This document shows, in pieces, positions 45,501-56,141 of a DNA stretch of 64,000 nt; the stretch's first letter is position 1, and each line of letters begins with the position of its first letter. The position numbers and the translations under genes are program-made. Origin of the DNA: Cyanophora paradoxa (lineage: Eukaryota > Glaucocystophyceae > Cyanophorales > Cyanophoraceae); the NCBI GenBank assembly GCA_004431415.1, contig QPMI01000054.1:62001-126000 (forward strand), in the 5' to 3' direction. Under the pieces are notes generated by a model that ran no database searches, had not been told where the DNA came from, and saw only the letters and a list, made by a program, of their open reading frames with translations.

Positions 45501-47148
45501 GCTAGCTAGTTGCGTCCGCCGCTCCCGAAGTCCCCGCCTCCCTTCTGCGGAGCAGGGCCGGGGTAGGCGGGGCGCACTCTGCCTGGCGGAGGGCGTCCAC
45601 GCCGGCCCCGTGCGTCGTCAGGAGCACCGCGCAACCGCCCTCCCCGCACCTGGAGGCAAATGCAGGGTGAACGGCGGGGCGGGGATGCAGGGCGTGTCCT
45701 GAGAGCGCACGGCTCGGTGGGGGACCTCGCGGCGGCCGCCTGGACGCTCCCGTCCGCATCCTGGAACGTGAACCTGCGGGGGTAGGGGTAGGGAGGTGAG
45801 CCGGACGAGAGGGGGGGGGGGATAAAGTGGGGCGTACACTATCGGAGCCCCCTCGGGGGGCTCGTCGAGGACCGCGGAGGCTTTGGCCGCGAAGCGCTCG
45901 CCCGTACCCCCCACCGTCCCGGAGATCGTGATGTTCAGCGCTCCCCGGGCGCCGGGGGGTACGGGAAATGGAAGGTAGGCGATCTGTCCGGGGGCGAGGG
46001 AGGCCGGCGGTGCACTGGCGGCCCCGGCTCCCGGTTTGGATCCGGAGGCGGCGGTTTCCAGCGTCACGTCCCGCAGCCACTGCCCGGGCTCCGCCGTGTT
46101 CGCCACCAGAAGCGATCCGAGGGACCTGCGGGCCGGCCGCGTGGGCGCAATGGCGGGGTGTCGAGGGGGGGGGGACGCCGCGCGGACCCCTGCGGCTCCC
46201 CGGCCGCGAAGGAGGGTACGAGGATGTCCCCGAGGACGGTCAACGGGCCCGCGACCGGTCCCAGGCAGGAGCACCTGCCCCCAAGCCATCAGGGAGGGGG
46301 AGGAGGAGCTAGAGGGGTACAGGCGCACCGGAAGGTCTGCTCGGCGAAGCCGCCGAGGGGCACGGCGATGGTGTGCTCGCCGGTGAGGTCGGCGCGGGCG
46401 GCGACGGTGCCTGCGGGGGCGGGGCGCGCGGGCCGGGGGGCGAGGGGTCGGGGAGAGCGCGCGGATCGAATTCGATCCGTATGCATCGCGCCGCACCGTC
46501 GCCGTAGAGGTCGCCGGGGAGCGACTCGCCGAAGTCGATGCGGAAGGAGGGCGCCCCGGAGCAGCGGAGGAGGTAGGGCGCCGGCGCCGGCCTCGCGCCG
46601 CCGGCGCCGGCGCCGGCGGCGGCGCGCAGGCGCAGGCGGCCGACGGCGTGCCCCTGGAAGAGCAGCGCCGCCTCGCCGAAGACCGACTGGAGGCCGTCCC
46701 AGCGGACGCCGCCCCACTGCACGCGCACGCTCCCGTCCTCGCCCGCCGTCGCGTTGCGCCAGCCGCGGACCGTCCCGCCGTCCACCAGGTCGCTCTCGCT
46801 GACCGCCGCTCCGTTAACTTCTCGTTCGCGCCTCGCGGGGGCACGCGCACATGCTCGCGCCAGCGCCGGCCTCGTAGACCGCGCGGAGGCCGCCGAAGCG
46901 CTCGAGCGGGTCCGCGCCGCGCTCGCGGGGTCCGACTGAGAACGGCCCGATCAAATCCCTGCGGCGCGCGTCATCTCCTGCCGCGTACGCGGGCGCCGGG
47001 GACTCGCGCGCTCGAAGGGGCGGCGACCGCACCAGATCGGCGAGAACTCGACGTCCGATGCCGAGCCCGGAGGAGGCGAGCCGAGCGCACCCACCGCAAG
47101 CAGCAGCAGGAGCAGCAGCGGGGCCGCTGCCCGCTGAGCCCGCCGCAT
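42534..47148 (-). CDS. Secreted/membrane alpha/beta-hydrolase, prolyl-oligopeptidase (S9)-like
   Basis: The minus-strand ATG at 47148 opens MRRAQRAAAPLLLLLLLAVG, a clear signal peptide. Lumenal exons follow: WRNATAGEDGSVRVQWGGV, FRIDFGESLPGDLYGDGA, GEHTIAVPLGGFAEQTF and VANTAEPGQWLRDVTLET. The catalytic part includes CAVLLTTHGAGVDALRQ, WLLAPTNRARYGYDWEGPG, the nucleophile elbow HSMGGHGCWELATHYPDLA (about 45100), an Asp-bearing ARAGGDDECV with NVHPWHLRRMTRMA, and GHWFDGVLDG as the probable histidine region. Later exons are GLVLLGGPNENAWTARLM, DVYPIRSLAAVLAGTDAAG and DFMVVGPRYGWAGSGG. Near the C-terminus WLALAGSCALGAALAVVV looks like a membrane anchor. Ser-Asp-His hydrolysis of peptides or esters is inferred; substrate unknown. 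Minus-strand introns show the same GTACCCCC starts. Confidence 0.7.
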
Positions 47149-47572
47149 GGCTGGCCTGGGGGTACGACTGCACGCTCGAATCGAGCTCTGCGGCTCGCCA
47201 GCCGCGTCAAACCCGCGCCGTTGAAGCGGCGAGTGGCGAGCGCGGGGATTGCCAGCACGGGTCGCGATGGCGCCAGGCCGCCCCGCCGCTGGCTTCGCGG
47301 CGCCACTGCCGGCAGCAGCGTCGGGCGCGCGGCCCAGGCATGCGTCCGAGCTTGTATGCAGAACAGAATCGATCGGTAGGCACAGCACTCCTGCCCCCGC
47401 GCCGGGCAGGGCGCTCGGGCGGTCGTTTTGGGGCCGGCAGCCGCAGCTGCGCCCAGCGGTGCGCGTGCAGCGGAACGGCGTGCTCAGCGCCGCGTGCAGA
47501 CCAGCATCCGCATCCGCGGCGGCGGCGTCGGAGTCGAGCGGCGCGTCTGCGGGTGCGGCGCCGGCCGAGCAG

Positions 47573-49658
47573 ATGGAGACGGCGCTCGTGGTCGGGGGCG
47601 GCCCGGCGGGCGTCGTCATGGGCGCGTTCCTCGCGCGTGGCGGCCGCTTCCGGCGCGTCGTCGTGCACGACTCGCGGCCCGACCCCCGCGTCGAGGCGCC
47701 CATGTCGCAGGCGATCCGCTTCGGCGCGCGGGCGCTCTCCGTCCTGCGCGAGGTGCCGTCGAGCGCGGCGCGGCGCGCTCGGAACTCGCCGTTGAAACCG
47801 CGGGCGCAGGTGGGGCTGGACCAGGCGATCCTCGACGTCGCCGTGCCGCTCGGCGAGGTGCACGCCTGGCGCGGCGGCCGCAAGAAGATCATCCCGCGGC
47901 AGTGCGCGCGGGCGGCATTGCGCCGGGCCTCGGCGGCCGCCGAGCGGTCGGGGGGCGGGGCGCGGCAGGTACAAGTCGCACATGGCGCGGCGGACGCAGC
48001 TCGTGCAGGCGCTCATCTCCGCGGCCGAGGCGCGCTACGCGCCCCGCCTCACCTTCGCCTTCGACTCCCGGCGCGCCCCGCTCCCGCCCCGCCCCGCCCC
48101 GCCCCAGTAAAGCTGGCCTCGTTCTGACCGGGGGCACGCGCCGGCGCGGGGCGCGCGCAGGTGCGAGGGGGTGGACCTGGAGGCCCGTGTGGTGCGCTTC
48201 CGCGGGGGGGCGGAGGCGGGGTACGACCTCCTCGTCGGCGCCGACGGCGTCAACTCGGCCGGTGCGCCGCCCTCGCTCCCGCCGCCGCGCCGATCGCTCG
48301 GCGCCGGTCCGACCCGCGTGGCGCAGTGCGGGCGGCGATGGAGGCGGAGGGGGGGCCGGAGGGCGGGCGGCTGCGGGTGGAGACGAAGCGGAGCCCGATC
48401 GTGGGGCAGGGCTGCATGGCCGCCCTCGACCCCAGGGAGGACCCCCGCGTCGTCCGGTTCGAGGCGCGCCCCCCTCTCAGCCCAAAGCGCCTTACGCTTC
48501 GGAATGCAAAGCCTGAGAGCGGCGCGCGGGGCAGGTGCACAGCTCCGGGGCGGCGCTGCTGACGATGCCGACGCGGGAGGTGGACGGGGCGGTCTCGACG
48601 CGGGCGACGCTGAGCGCCCCCGCGACCCTCTGGCCCCGCCTCGCCGCCTCCGCCGCGAGCCTCCGCCGCAGCGTCGCCGATATGTTCCCCAAGCGCGCCC
48701 GCCGCCGGCCTCCGCGCGCCTTGTCGTCTCAGGATCGCTGACTGCGCGCCTGGGGCAGCGTGGCGGGGCTGGTGGAGCTGGACTACGAGCAGCTCCTCGC
48801 GGAGGGCCCGAGCCGCCCCGCCTCCGTCCTCTGCTCCCGCTACCACGCCCCCTCCGGCCACGCCCTCCTCGTCGGGGTGCGCGTGTCGAATCCAGGCCGC
48901 CGCCGCCGCCGACGCGGGCTCGGGCGGGCAGGACGCGGCGCACGGGGCGCGGCCGTCGATCGGGGCCGGCTTCAGCGCCGCCGTCGAGGACTGCGGCCGC
49001 TTCCAGCGGTGCCCGCCCCCGGCCCCGCCCCCGCCCCGCCCCCGCCGACAAAGACGAGCTCTCAGCGGGGCTCGCGGGGCGGCAGGCTGGTGGAGGAGTG
49101 CGGGGGCGACCCGCGCCGCGCCGTGCCCCTCTGGACGGCCCGCCGCAAGCCCGACGGCGACGCCCTGGCCCGCCCGCCCGCCCCCCGCCCCGCCCCGCCC
49201 CGCCCCTCTCCTTTCTTCTCACGCGCCCCGCAGGTCGAGCTCGCCGAGGGGCCGCCCCCGCAGCTGCCGCCGTACCCCCTCCAGAAGCTCGTGCGGGCGG
49301 CCCTGCCCAGGCTCCAGCGCGCCCTCCCGCGGGTGAGGGAGCCTGGGCCTCTCCCCCTCGAGAGCAGCACCGGGGCGAGGAATCTCGCCGAGGCTGAGCG
49401 GGGGCGAGCAGGCCTTCCCCGACCGCTCGCACCTCGCGGTGGCGACCCTGACGCCCTTCGCCCAGCTCGCCCCCCGCCTCCGGTCCGCCCCAAGGCCTCC
49501 CGTCCCCTTCGATCGGATGCCCCGCTGAGACCCTGACGACGCGTCTCAGGGCTCAGGAGGCGGCGGCGGCGGCGCTGTGCCTCGCCGCTCTCTTTGCCGC
49601 CTCCGCCGCCGCCCTCCGTCTCGCCGCCCCTCTCCTGCACCTGCAATCGGGCCTGTGA
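47573..49658 (+). CDS. FAD-dependent monooxygenase, kynurenine 3-monooxygenase-like
   Basis: The ATG at 47573 opens METALVVGGGPAGVVMGAFL, the GxGxxG dinucleotide fold. RTQLVQALISAAEARYAP, GYDLLVGADGVNS (the GD/DG-type motif), IVGQGCMAALDP, YHAPSGHALLVG and AAHGARPSIGAGFSAAVED follow. The last is the FAD-ribityl GDAAH-type motif. The C-terminus, AALCLAALFAASAAALRLA, is a hydrophobic anchor as in mitochondrial outer-membrane KMO enzymes; the stop is the TGA at 49656. NADPH-dependent hydroxylation of an aromatic such as kynurenine is inferred. The frame continues upstream to an ATG at 47267, which would add about 100 Ala/Arg/Ser-rich residues, perhaps a targeting leader. The intron at 48071-48160 is GC-AG. 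It shares a divergent promoter with the hydrolase gene. Confidence 0.76.
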
Positions 49659-50208
49659 CTCGATGCGTCTGCACGTTGCCCTCGGCTTTCACTTCTCGGT
49701 CTTCTACGCAGTTTTTTCTTGTCTTTCGCGGTTCTTTGTAATTTTTGTATAGGTAGTTGCGTCTACTCTTGTCGTTTTGTGCTCAGGCGCCCGATAGCTA
49801 CAGCTAGCTATCATGATCATAGTATTGGCTGCAGCTGGGAAGACCCCCATTTCACAAGGAACTTCAATGTAGCGGGCGATGGGATTGAAAAAGCAATTGA
49901 ATTCAAGGGACTCAATCGTTTGAAATACGCAAACTAAGACTTGATCGTTTGATCTGAAGGTGCAGGGGGGAAAGGGGATGACGGGAAGGAGGACGTGGTG
50001 GTGGGGCGGGGGGGAACAGGAGGGCGGGGAAGGACCGGGGAGGGGGGGAAAAGACGTTACGAGGTAGGCGTCGCAACGTGGGTACGACGTATCATGCCCA
50101 ACTGTGATCCTGGAGGGGTATGACGAGGGACGCGTCGCCGTCCTGGGGAGACGGAAGGGGAAGAGAGGGGGGGAGAGGGGGGGAGGACAGGGAGTCAGCA
50201 GGGTGGGG
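49659..50208. other. Intergenic, between convergent genes
   Basis: No supported coding exon. The first part (to about 49950) is A+T-richer; the rest is purine-rich on the + strand with several G runs. It lies between the ends of the KMO-like gene and the first lysine-rich gene. Confidence 0.5.
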
Positions 50209-51501
50209 CTACGTATAATTCGGGAAGATACAAGGGGGTACGCGAACCGCCAGCGACACGGCGGGGAGGTCGGCGTGGTCCACGTGCGCGCCGTGCGCGT
50301 CGAGCTCGTCCGCAAATGCCGTACCCGGCTCCCCCTCGTCCGCAGCGCTGTACGCCGTGTACCCCTCCGCTTCGGCGTCCTACGGGGGGCGGGGCGTTGG
50401 CCACGTCTCAAAGGGAGCGGGGTAGGTGGTCGGGTGGGGGGGCGGGGGGAGAGATGGGGGGTAGGGGGTGGGCGTGGGGGAGCTAGGGGGTACGGACCGC
50501 GAAGGGGTGCTCGTGGGGCGCCGCGCTGGGCCCGTCGAGGTACGCGTCGTCGCCGTACTTCTCCGCTATGAGCTGCGCCCGCTCGTCCAGGTGGCTGCTG
50601 CCGCCCGCGTCGCCGTTCCCGTCCTCGCCGCCGCCGCCGTCCTGCGCGCCGTCCGGTCGGCCAAGGGCGGCCCCGAGCGGCGCCGGAGCGGGGGGGGGGG
50701 GGGGGGGGGGGGGGGGCGCACGGCGCCCTGCGCCTGGTCCGGGTCGCCCTGCGCCTGGCTCGGGTCCTGCTGGTCCTCCTGCCACGCGCCCACTCGTCAG
50801 CGCCCGCGCGGCGCGCCGGCCGAGGCGGGCGGGCGCACGTCTGTTCCCTGCCCGCCGAACTTGCCGCCCTTCATCTTGCCGCCCTTCTTGCCGACCTTCA
50901 GCTTGCCCTTGGAGCCCTTCGTGCCAGGCTTCTTGCCCTTGGTGCCCTTCTTGCCAGGCTTCTTGCCCTTGCTGCCCTTCTTGGCGCCTTTCTTCCCACC
51001 CTTCTTGCCCAGCTGTTTGCCGCCCTTGCCCTTCTTGGCCAGCGCCTTGCCCTTGCCGCCCTTCTTGCCGCTCTTGAACTTCTTGCCGCCCTTGCCCTTC
51101 TTGCCGCCCTTGCCCTTCTTGGCCAGCGCCTTGCCCTTGCCGCCCTTCTTGCCGCTCTTGAACTTCTTGCCGCCCTTGCCGCGCTTGCCCAGCGCCTTGC
51201 GGCCGGCCTGTCGCGCGGGTGTGCACTTGTTCTTCGAGAGGGCTTGGAACAGGGCGCGCTCGCGCTGCGTCAGGTCCGGATCGTCGGGCACGCCGACCGC
51301 GCCGCTGCCGCCGTCGCCCGCGTCGTCCGGCTGGTCGTCTCCGTCGCCGCGGCCGCCGTGCTTGCCGAACCCCTGCTTCCCACCGCGCCCGCCTTTGCTT
51401 TTGACGCCCTTGCTGCCCTTACTGGAGCCGCCCTTCTTGCGCACGCCGCCGGTCCGCTTCCCCACGCCGCCGCGCGGTCTGCCTCCGCCGGACCGCGGCA
51501 T
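50209..51501 (-). CDS. Lysine-rich repeat protein with acidic tail (cluster subfamily A, gene 1)
   Basis: The minus-strand ATG at 51501 opens MPRSGGGRPRGGVGKRTGG. An acidic stretch (DGDDQPDDAGDGGSG), TQRERALFQALSKNKCTPA and then Lys/Gly repeats follow, built from KGGKGKALAKKGK, KKFKSGKKGG and KGTKGKKPG units. After introns come EDQQDPSQAQGDPDQAQGA, SSHLDERAQLIAEKYGDDA and the acidic DAEAEGYTAYSAADEGEP and GTAFADELDAHG exons. The stop near 50209 is tentative. Overall, a very basic repeat block is followed by an acidic C-terminus. The Lys-pair spacing recalls silaffins and also histone-H1-like tails, but no signal peptide is visible here and no function can be assigned. An acceptor-like CTGCAG just before the ATG allows an upstream exon in the duplicated block at 51551-51890. 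Confidence 0.6.
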
Positions 51502-51550
51502 CTCTGCAGAACAATGGCTTTAAGCCACCGAGATGAGCGATGTGCTGAGT

Positions 51551-51890
51551 CGTCAGGCTTCCACGCACCGGGCGGGCCGAGGGCGGCTTCTCCTCACGGC
51601 GGCGGTGCGCTCAACTCGGCTGGGCCGGTAGGCTCCCGGTGGATCGGGCGAGCACTCCTACGGCTCACTCGGAACCGAGGCCGGCACGATGAGCGACTCG
51701 CAAGTCTACCCCGGGTCGCTCACCAGAGGGGGGGCGAGAAGGGGGGTGCCGCTGCACTTTGCTTGGTGAAGTCGTTCAGTAGCTCGCCGGCTTCAGCTCG
51801 CTTCTTCGGACTCAGCTGGACTCGGCGCCTGCGCTCTTTCAAGTTTGCTCCAGCCGCTGTCCTCGCCGCAATCGGGATTGGCGCTGTCAC
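51551..51890. repeat. Duplicated intergenic block, copy 1
   Basis: It aligns over about 330 bp with 54523-54860 in the same orientation, sharing long stretches such as TACCCCGGGTCGCTCACCAG and CACGGCGGCGGTGCG. Each copy lies between a minus-strand and a plus-strand member of the gene cluster, so it may be a shared bidirectional promoter or carry first exons. On the minus strand both copies keep an open frame: PKKRAEAGELLNDFTKQ here and PKKRGEADDLLSDFTKQ in the other. Confidence 0.8.
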
Positions 51891-52139
51891 TTGGAGCTAG
51901 CGCTTCTAGCTTCGCAATTCGAGAACCTTCGATCCGAGACTCGCGGCTGCGCGGGTGCGCTAGATAGCCTTTGAATCCAAAGCGCTAGCTCACTGATAAA
52001 CTGTATGCGGGGCGCTAGCATTCGATTCTCTTTAATTTTTCAACCTTTTAAATTTTCATGCTGCAGCTGATCAACGTGCCACGGTGCAGGAGCCGCAGGG
52101 GCTGCGTCGACGTCGGCCGGACGCAGACTCCGCGATCGG

Positions 52140-52792
52140 ATGGAGAAGGAAAAAGATAAAGGGAAGGATAAGGACAAAGATGGGGCGAGGTTCGACTGCA
52201 CGCCGACAGAGGTACGCTTCGCTTGAGGTTTGCCTTAGGCGCCAGGATGTTCCAAAATCTCGTGCTGCGGCCATGCCAACGACCCACCCCCAACAGCTTG
52301 TACGGTTCACGGAGCCGAACGGCGCCGGTTCGCCCCCCGGCCCCCCGGGCCCGCTCCCCGCTGCGAAGCTCGACCTCGATATTGATGCTCGAGCCAAAAC
52401 GAGGCTCGAGCTTCGACTTGGCGAGCTCTGACGTCGCCGCGGCGCGCAGCGAAGTGCCGAACTGCGAAGAAGGAGGCGGCGTGCAGGACCGACCCGAACA
52501 GCGGCGCCTGCGCTATCCTGCACGTGGACGCCGCCGCCCAGCGCGTGTACGAGTACGCCTTCGACGAGGGCGAGGGCGCCGCCCTCGACGCCGGCGACGA
52601 CGGCTCCGCCCTCGACGGGCCCGGCGAGGTGCCCCCCTGGCCTGCCGCTCGGCCCCCGCCCCCAGGCCCCTCACCCCGCGGCAGGCGGATGCAGAGGGGT
52701 ACGCGGAGGGCGGGGCGGGGCCGTTCGGCGGGGCGGCGGCGGCGCTCCTCTTCCTCCACGACGCCCCCGCCGGCCTCGAGCAGCTCCTCTAG
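52140..52792 (+). CDS. Short lysine-rich/cysteine/acidic protein (cluster subfamily A, gene 2)
   Basis: The ATG at 52140 gives MEKEKDKGKDKDKDGARF, then DCTPTE joined by splicing to LVRFTEPNGA. The next exon reads KCRTAKKEAACRTDPNSGAC, then QRVYEYAFDEGEGAAL and an acidic Asp/Ala region. The last exon is GYAEGGAGPFGGAAAALLF with LHDAPAGLEQLL at the TAG at 52790. It matches gene 3 of subfamily A (56.7-58.6 kb) exon by exon, but the long lysine-repeat block is reduced to the short KDKGKDKD stretch. The final ~80 bp and the start of the 3' flank are nearly identical to that paralogue at DNA level, which suggests gene conversion. Function unknown. Confidence 0.62.
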
Positions 52793-53082
52793 CCCCGCCC
52801 GCCCCTGGGGATCCTGGGGGGCCCATGGCCAGCACCATGGCAGGTCCGCCATGCACCAGGCCATAGCCTGAAATGTTTAGCGTCAGAATAGTGTGCTCCA
52901 CTCTAAGTTCTAGAAGGTAATTCGCTCTAGATGAGGTGTTTTAGCGGTATGCAACGTATGAATGTCCAGCCGCTGAGCCTCTTGAATCAAGCATGATATT
53001 GATCAGGAAACAAGCATTCTAAGAGCCCAGCAGCGAGGGGAGGAGGGGGGGGGGGAGGGGCGGGGGCGGAGGGCGGAGGGGG

Positions 53083-54384
53083 TCACAGGAGGTGGTCCAG
53101 GTGGAGGGCCCCGAACGCGGCGGCTACCCCCCCGTCGGCTTCCGCGTACCCGTCCCCCAGGGACGCCGGCTGCGCCCCGGGCGCGTCCAGGTCCTGCGCC
53201 CCCCGGAGCCCGTCGGCCGGGGAGGGGTTCGGGGTCGGGGCCGGGGGTACGGCGCACCGGGATCGCGAGGTCGCCGGCCGCGGCGTCTGCGGCCTCGTCG
53301 ACGACGAACGCGTACGAATCCAAAATGCTGGACACCCCTTGGTCTCCGCCGCTGTCGTCCCCCTCGCCGCCGCCGCCGCTGTCACTGCCGCCGCCGCTGC
53401 CGCTGTCGTCCCCCCCGCCGCCGCCGCCGCCGCCGCCGGCCATGTCGGGGCACAGGGCCGGCTCGGCCCCCCTGTGCTCCGTGACGCGCCCGTTCGTGCA
53501 CTTCAGGTTCCGGTCCGCCTGCCGCGGCCCTCAGCGCGGGGGCGCCCGCGGAGGGGCTGGGGGGGGGGGTGCCTGGATCGCGAAGTGGAACTTCTCCCCG
53601 TCGAGCTCTCCGCAGCACGCCATCGCTTTCTGCGCGGCGGGCGCTCTGTACCCCCTGCCGCTCCACCCCCCAACCCGGCCCGCCGCACCTCGCGCCAGGC
53701 GGGTACCATGCTTCCGTTCTGGTTGTTGCTGCGCGCGGCTCCTCAGCGCGGCGGGCGGCAGGTGGCGGGAGGGGGTGCGGGTCTTCGCGGGAGGGGGGTA
53801 CCTGTAGGGGAAGACGATGTCGTTCTTGACCATGACTTCCTTCCCGCCGATCGTCGCGTTCGCCAGGATCTGGGGCCGGGCCGCGTCGCCGATCGGGGGG
53901 AGACGGGGGGGGGGGGGGGGGAGTCAAGCTGCGCACGGGTACGGGGGTCTTTTCGGGGTTAATGCAAATGTAGTTCTTGTCCGCGAGGATCTCTGCGCGG
54001 GTCCTGTCGGCGGCGCACGGCGGCGGCTTTCGATTGAAGGGGCGCGGGCGGGAGCGCACTCCGTGTCACGGCGGCGACGGCGCGAGCGATGTGGGCAGGG
54101 TACACCTTCTCCGTCATGCGCTGTGGGCCGGCGATGGTCAGCGGGCGGGCGGCGGCTTAGGCTGCGGGCACGGGGGCGGCTCGGGCTGCGGGCACGGGGG
54201 CGGCTCGCCTGGTCGAAACACGCGGAACTCAAAGTGGTGGGCATCGACTTTGAGCAGTTTTCTCTCTGCAACGGGCTTTGCATGAGTGGCAGCGCTTCCG
54301 AAGTTTGCGGAGCGCAAAGCGGCCGCACCGAGCCTCGGCCGCGGCTGCCCTGCTGCTCATCCGTTCCATCGCCGCCCTGAGCTT
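53083..54384 (-). CDS. Cysteine-containing protein with acidic tail (cluster subfamily B, gene 1)
   Basis: Minus-strand exons include AERKLLKVDAHHFEFRVF, MTEKVYPAHIAR, AEILADKNYICINPEKTPV, QILANATIGGKEVMVKNDI, MACCGELDGEKFHFAIQ, LKCTNGRVTEHRGAEPALC and a Gly/Asp/Ser repeat. The tail reads SSILDSYAFVVDEAADAAAG and AAFGALHLDHLL, stopping at 53083. The ILANAT, ACC...FHFAIQ and KCTNG blocks match the genes at 54.9 and 59.1-60.3 kb in order. I know no family with this arrangement. The 5' end is not fixed; first exons may lie in the block at 54523-54860. The Gly-rich insert is unique to this member. Confidence 0.55.
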
Positions 54385-54522
54385 GCTCCTCGTCGCCCAT
54401 GTCTCCGCCCAAGCCGGCGCCGCCGCTGACACCGCCGCGCAGCCTGCCTTGGCCGAGCTATCTCTGCTACAACGGACGTAATCCAGATGAGAGATGAGCG
54501 AGAAAGAAACATGGCGTCCGAC

Positions 54523-54860
54523 TTCCACGCACCCGGCGGGGCAAGAACGGCTCCTCCTCACGGCGGCGGTGCGTTCAACTCGGCTGGCCCAGTCGGCGCC
54601 CCGTGGATCGAGCGAGCACTCCCACGCCTCACTTGGAACCGAGACCGGCACGACGAGCACTCCTTGTCTACCCCGGGTCGCTCACCAGAGGGGGGGCGAG
54701 AAGGGGGGTACCGCTGCGGTTTGCTTGGTGAAGTCGCTCAGCAGGTCGTCGGCTTCACCTCGCTTCTTCGGCCGCAGCTGGGCTTTTAGGGTGCGCGGGA
54801 AGGCCCCGACGCTCTCTAGCCGCTGTCCTTGCCGCGCTCCGGCGGGTTGTGGTCGCTGAT
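54523..54860. repeat. Duplicated intergenic block, copy 2
   Basis: This is the second copy of the block at 51551-51890, same orientation, again between a minus-strand gene (53.1-54.4 kb) and a plus-strand gene (from 54895). Similarity is high but with many scattered substitutions. The best-conserved part is the centre, around the GGGGGGGCGAGAAGGGGGG stretch. Confidence 0.8.
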
Positions 54861-54894
54861 GCAGGTGGCAGTTCCGGGCCAACTTCTGGCCGCC

Positions 54895-55995
54895 ATGTCG
54901 AAGCCGGATCTTCTTGCGGGGATTCCCGTGCCTCCTATCAAAAACTGCACGCAGAGTGGGGAACTGCCGAAGCCTAAGGCATCCGTATGCCTTGATCAAA
55001 CGTACCTCAAGGAGAATTACCCGGCGAAGCCATATGGCACCTTCGACATCGGAAGGAGTGCGTTGCAGACCAAGCGACTCGCCCCTGGCCTCCGCCAGGC
55101 GCGGGGTGTGTTCGGAGGCAGTCGCTGATGAAGCTGCCCGCAGTGATTGCGGACATGCACAACAAGGAGTGCACGCAGGGCAGTTGGTCTTTCAAGGTCC
55201 CGGTTCCGGTGCGCCGGAGGCCGGAGCCGCGTGGCGCTGGGTTGCGGCCGTCGCGCTGAGGCCGCTCGGCCCGCGCAGATCCTGGCGAACGCAACGTATA
55301 AGGGAGACGAAGTCACCGCGTCGAAGCCCGAGAACCCGAGCGAGCCGAGCATCGTGACAAAGGTCGACAGGGGCGCCGCGAATGGCCTCAAGGCGTGGCG
55401 GGAGGTGCGCGGCTCTCCTCCCGCCAGCGGCCGCCGCGTGCCGACGCGCGCGTCCTGCGCAGAAGGAGGTGGCGTGCTGCAACCCGAAGAAGTTTCACTA
55501 CGCCATCCAGGTCCGCGGCTCCGCCCCGCACGCTCCGCGGCAGTCGCCCTCCCCGCACGCGCCCCATCCGCCGCCGCTGCCGCCCTCACTCCGCGCGCAC
55601 GCGCGGGGCGCAGGACTCGCGAGGTGACGTGAGGTGCACGAACGGCAAAACGACCAAGCAGACGAAAACGTGGCTGGCGGTCGACAAGGGCCAGGCCCCG
55701 AAGGGCACGATCGCGGCGATCAAGGCGAAGATGGGGCTGAAGCACGTGGAGTCGTACTCGGCGCACGTGAGCGAGGCGGCCTTCGTCGACGAGGGCGACT
55801 TCGCCGCCGACGCCGTGCGCCGCCCCCGCGCCCCGCCCCGCCCCGCCCCGCCCCGCCGGGGGCGCCCCCTCACCGGATGCGCAGGGGGCCCTGGAGGGGG
55901 ACGCCGCGCAGGACGGGGCGGGGGCCGACGAGTCGGCCGCCGACGCCCCCGACGCCGCCCTCGCCGCCTTCGACTCCTCCGAGCACCTCCTCTAG
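54895..55995 (+). CDS. Cysteine-containing protein with acidic tail (cluster subfamily B, gene 2)
   Basis: The ATG at 54895 opens MSKPDLLAGIPVPPIKNC. Exons then give VCLDQTYLKENYPAKPYGT with FDIGR, MIADMHNKECTQGSWSFK, ILANATYKGDEVTASKPEN, GAANGLKAWREV, KEVACCNPKKFHYAIQ, GDVRCTNGKTTKQTKTWLA, then KMGLKHVESYSAHVSEAAF with VDEGDFAAD, and an acidic end DAALAAFDSSEHLL at the TAG at 55993. At least five cysteines (two adjacent in ACC) are conserved with the paralogue at 59.1-60.3 kb, suggesting disulfides or metal binding. No signal peptide or known domain is seen. Its last ~270 coding bases and 3' flank form one arm of an inverted repeat with that paralogue. Confidence 0.65.
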
Positions 55996-56141
55996 GGCCC
56001 AGGCCCCCGGGCCCCGGCCCCGCCACGCTCCACTCGGCCCGTCGGCTCTGTAGAACTGCGAGTCTGGCGCGTGTAATGTATGTCATCGTAGCTTCGCCAT
56101 CTCGCCGCGGCGCCGCGGCGCCACAGCTGGGAACTCCGCGC
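55728..56141 (+). repeat. Inverted repeat arm 1 (pairs with 59000-59415)
   Basis: The 3' coding end and 3' flank of subfamily-B gene 2, from GATGGGGCTGAAGCACGTGG to CCACAGCTGGGAACTCCG, reappear in inverse orientation at 59000-59415 with only a few differences over about 410 bp. The arms enclose about 2.9 kb containing the longest lysine-repeat gene. Confidence 0.85.
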
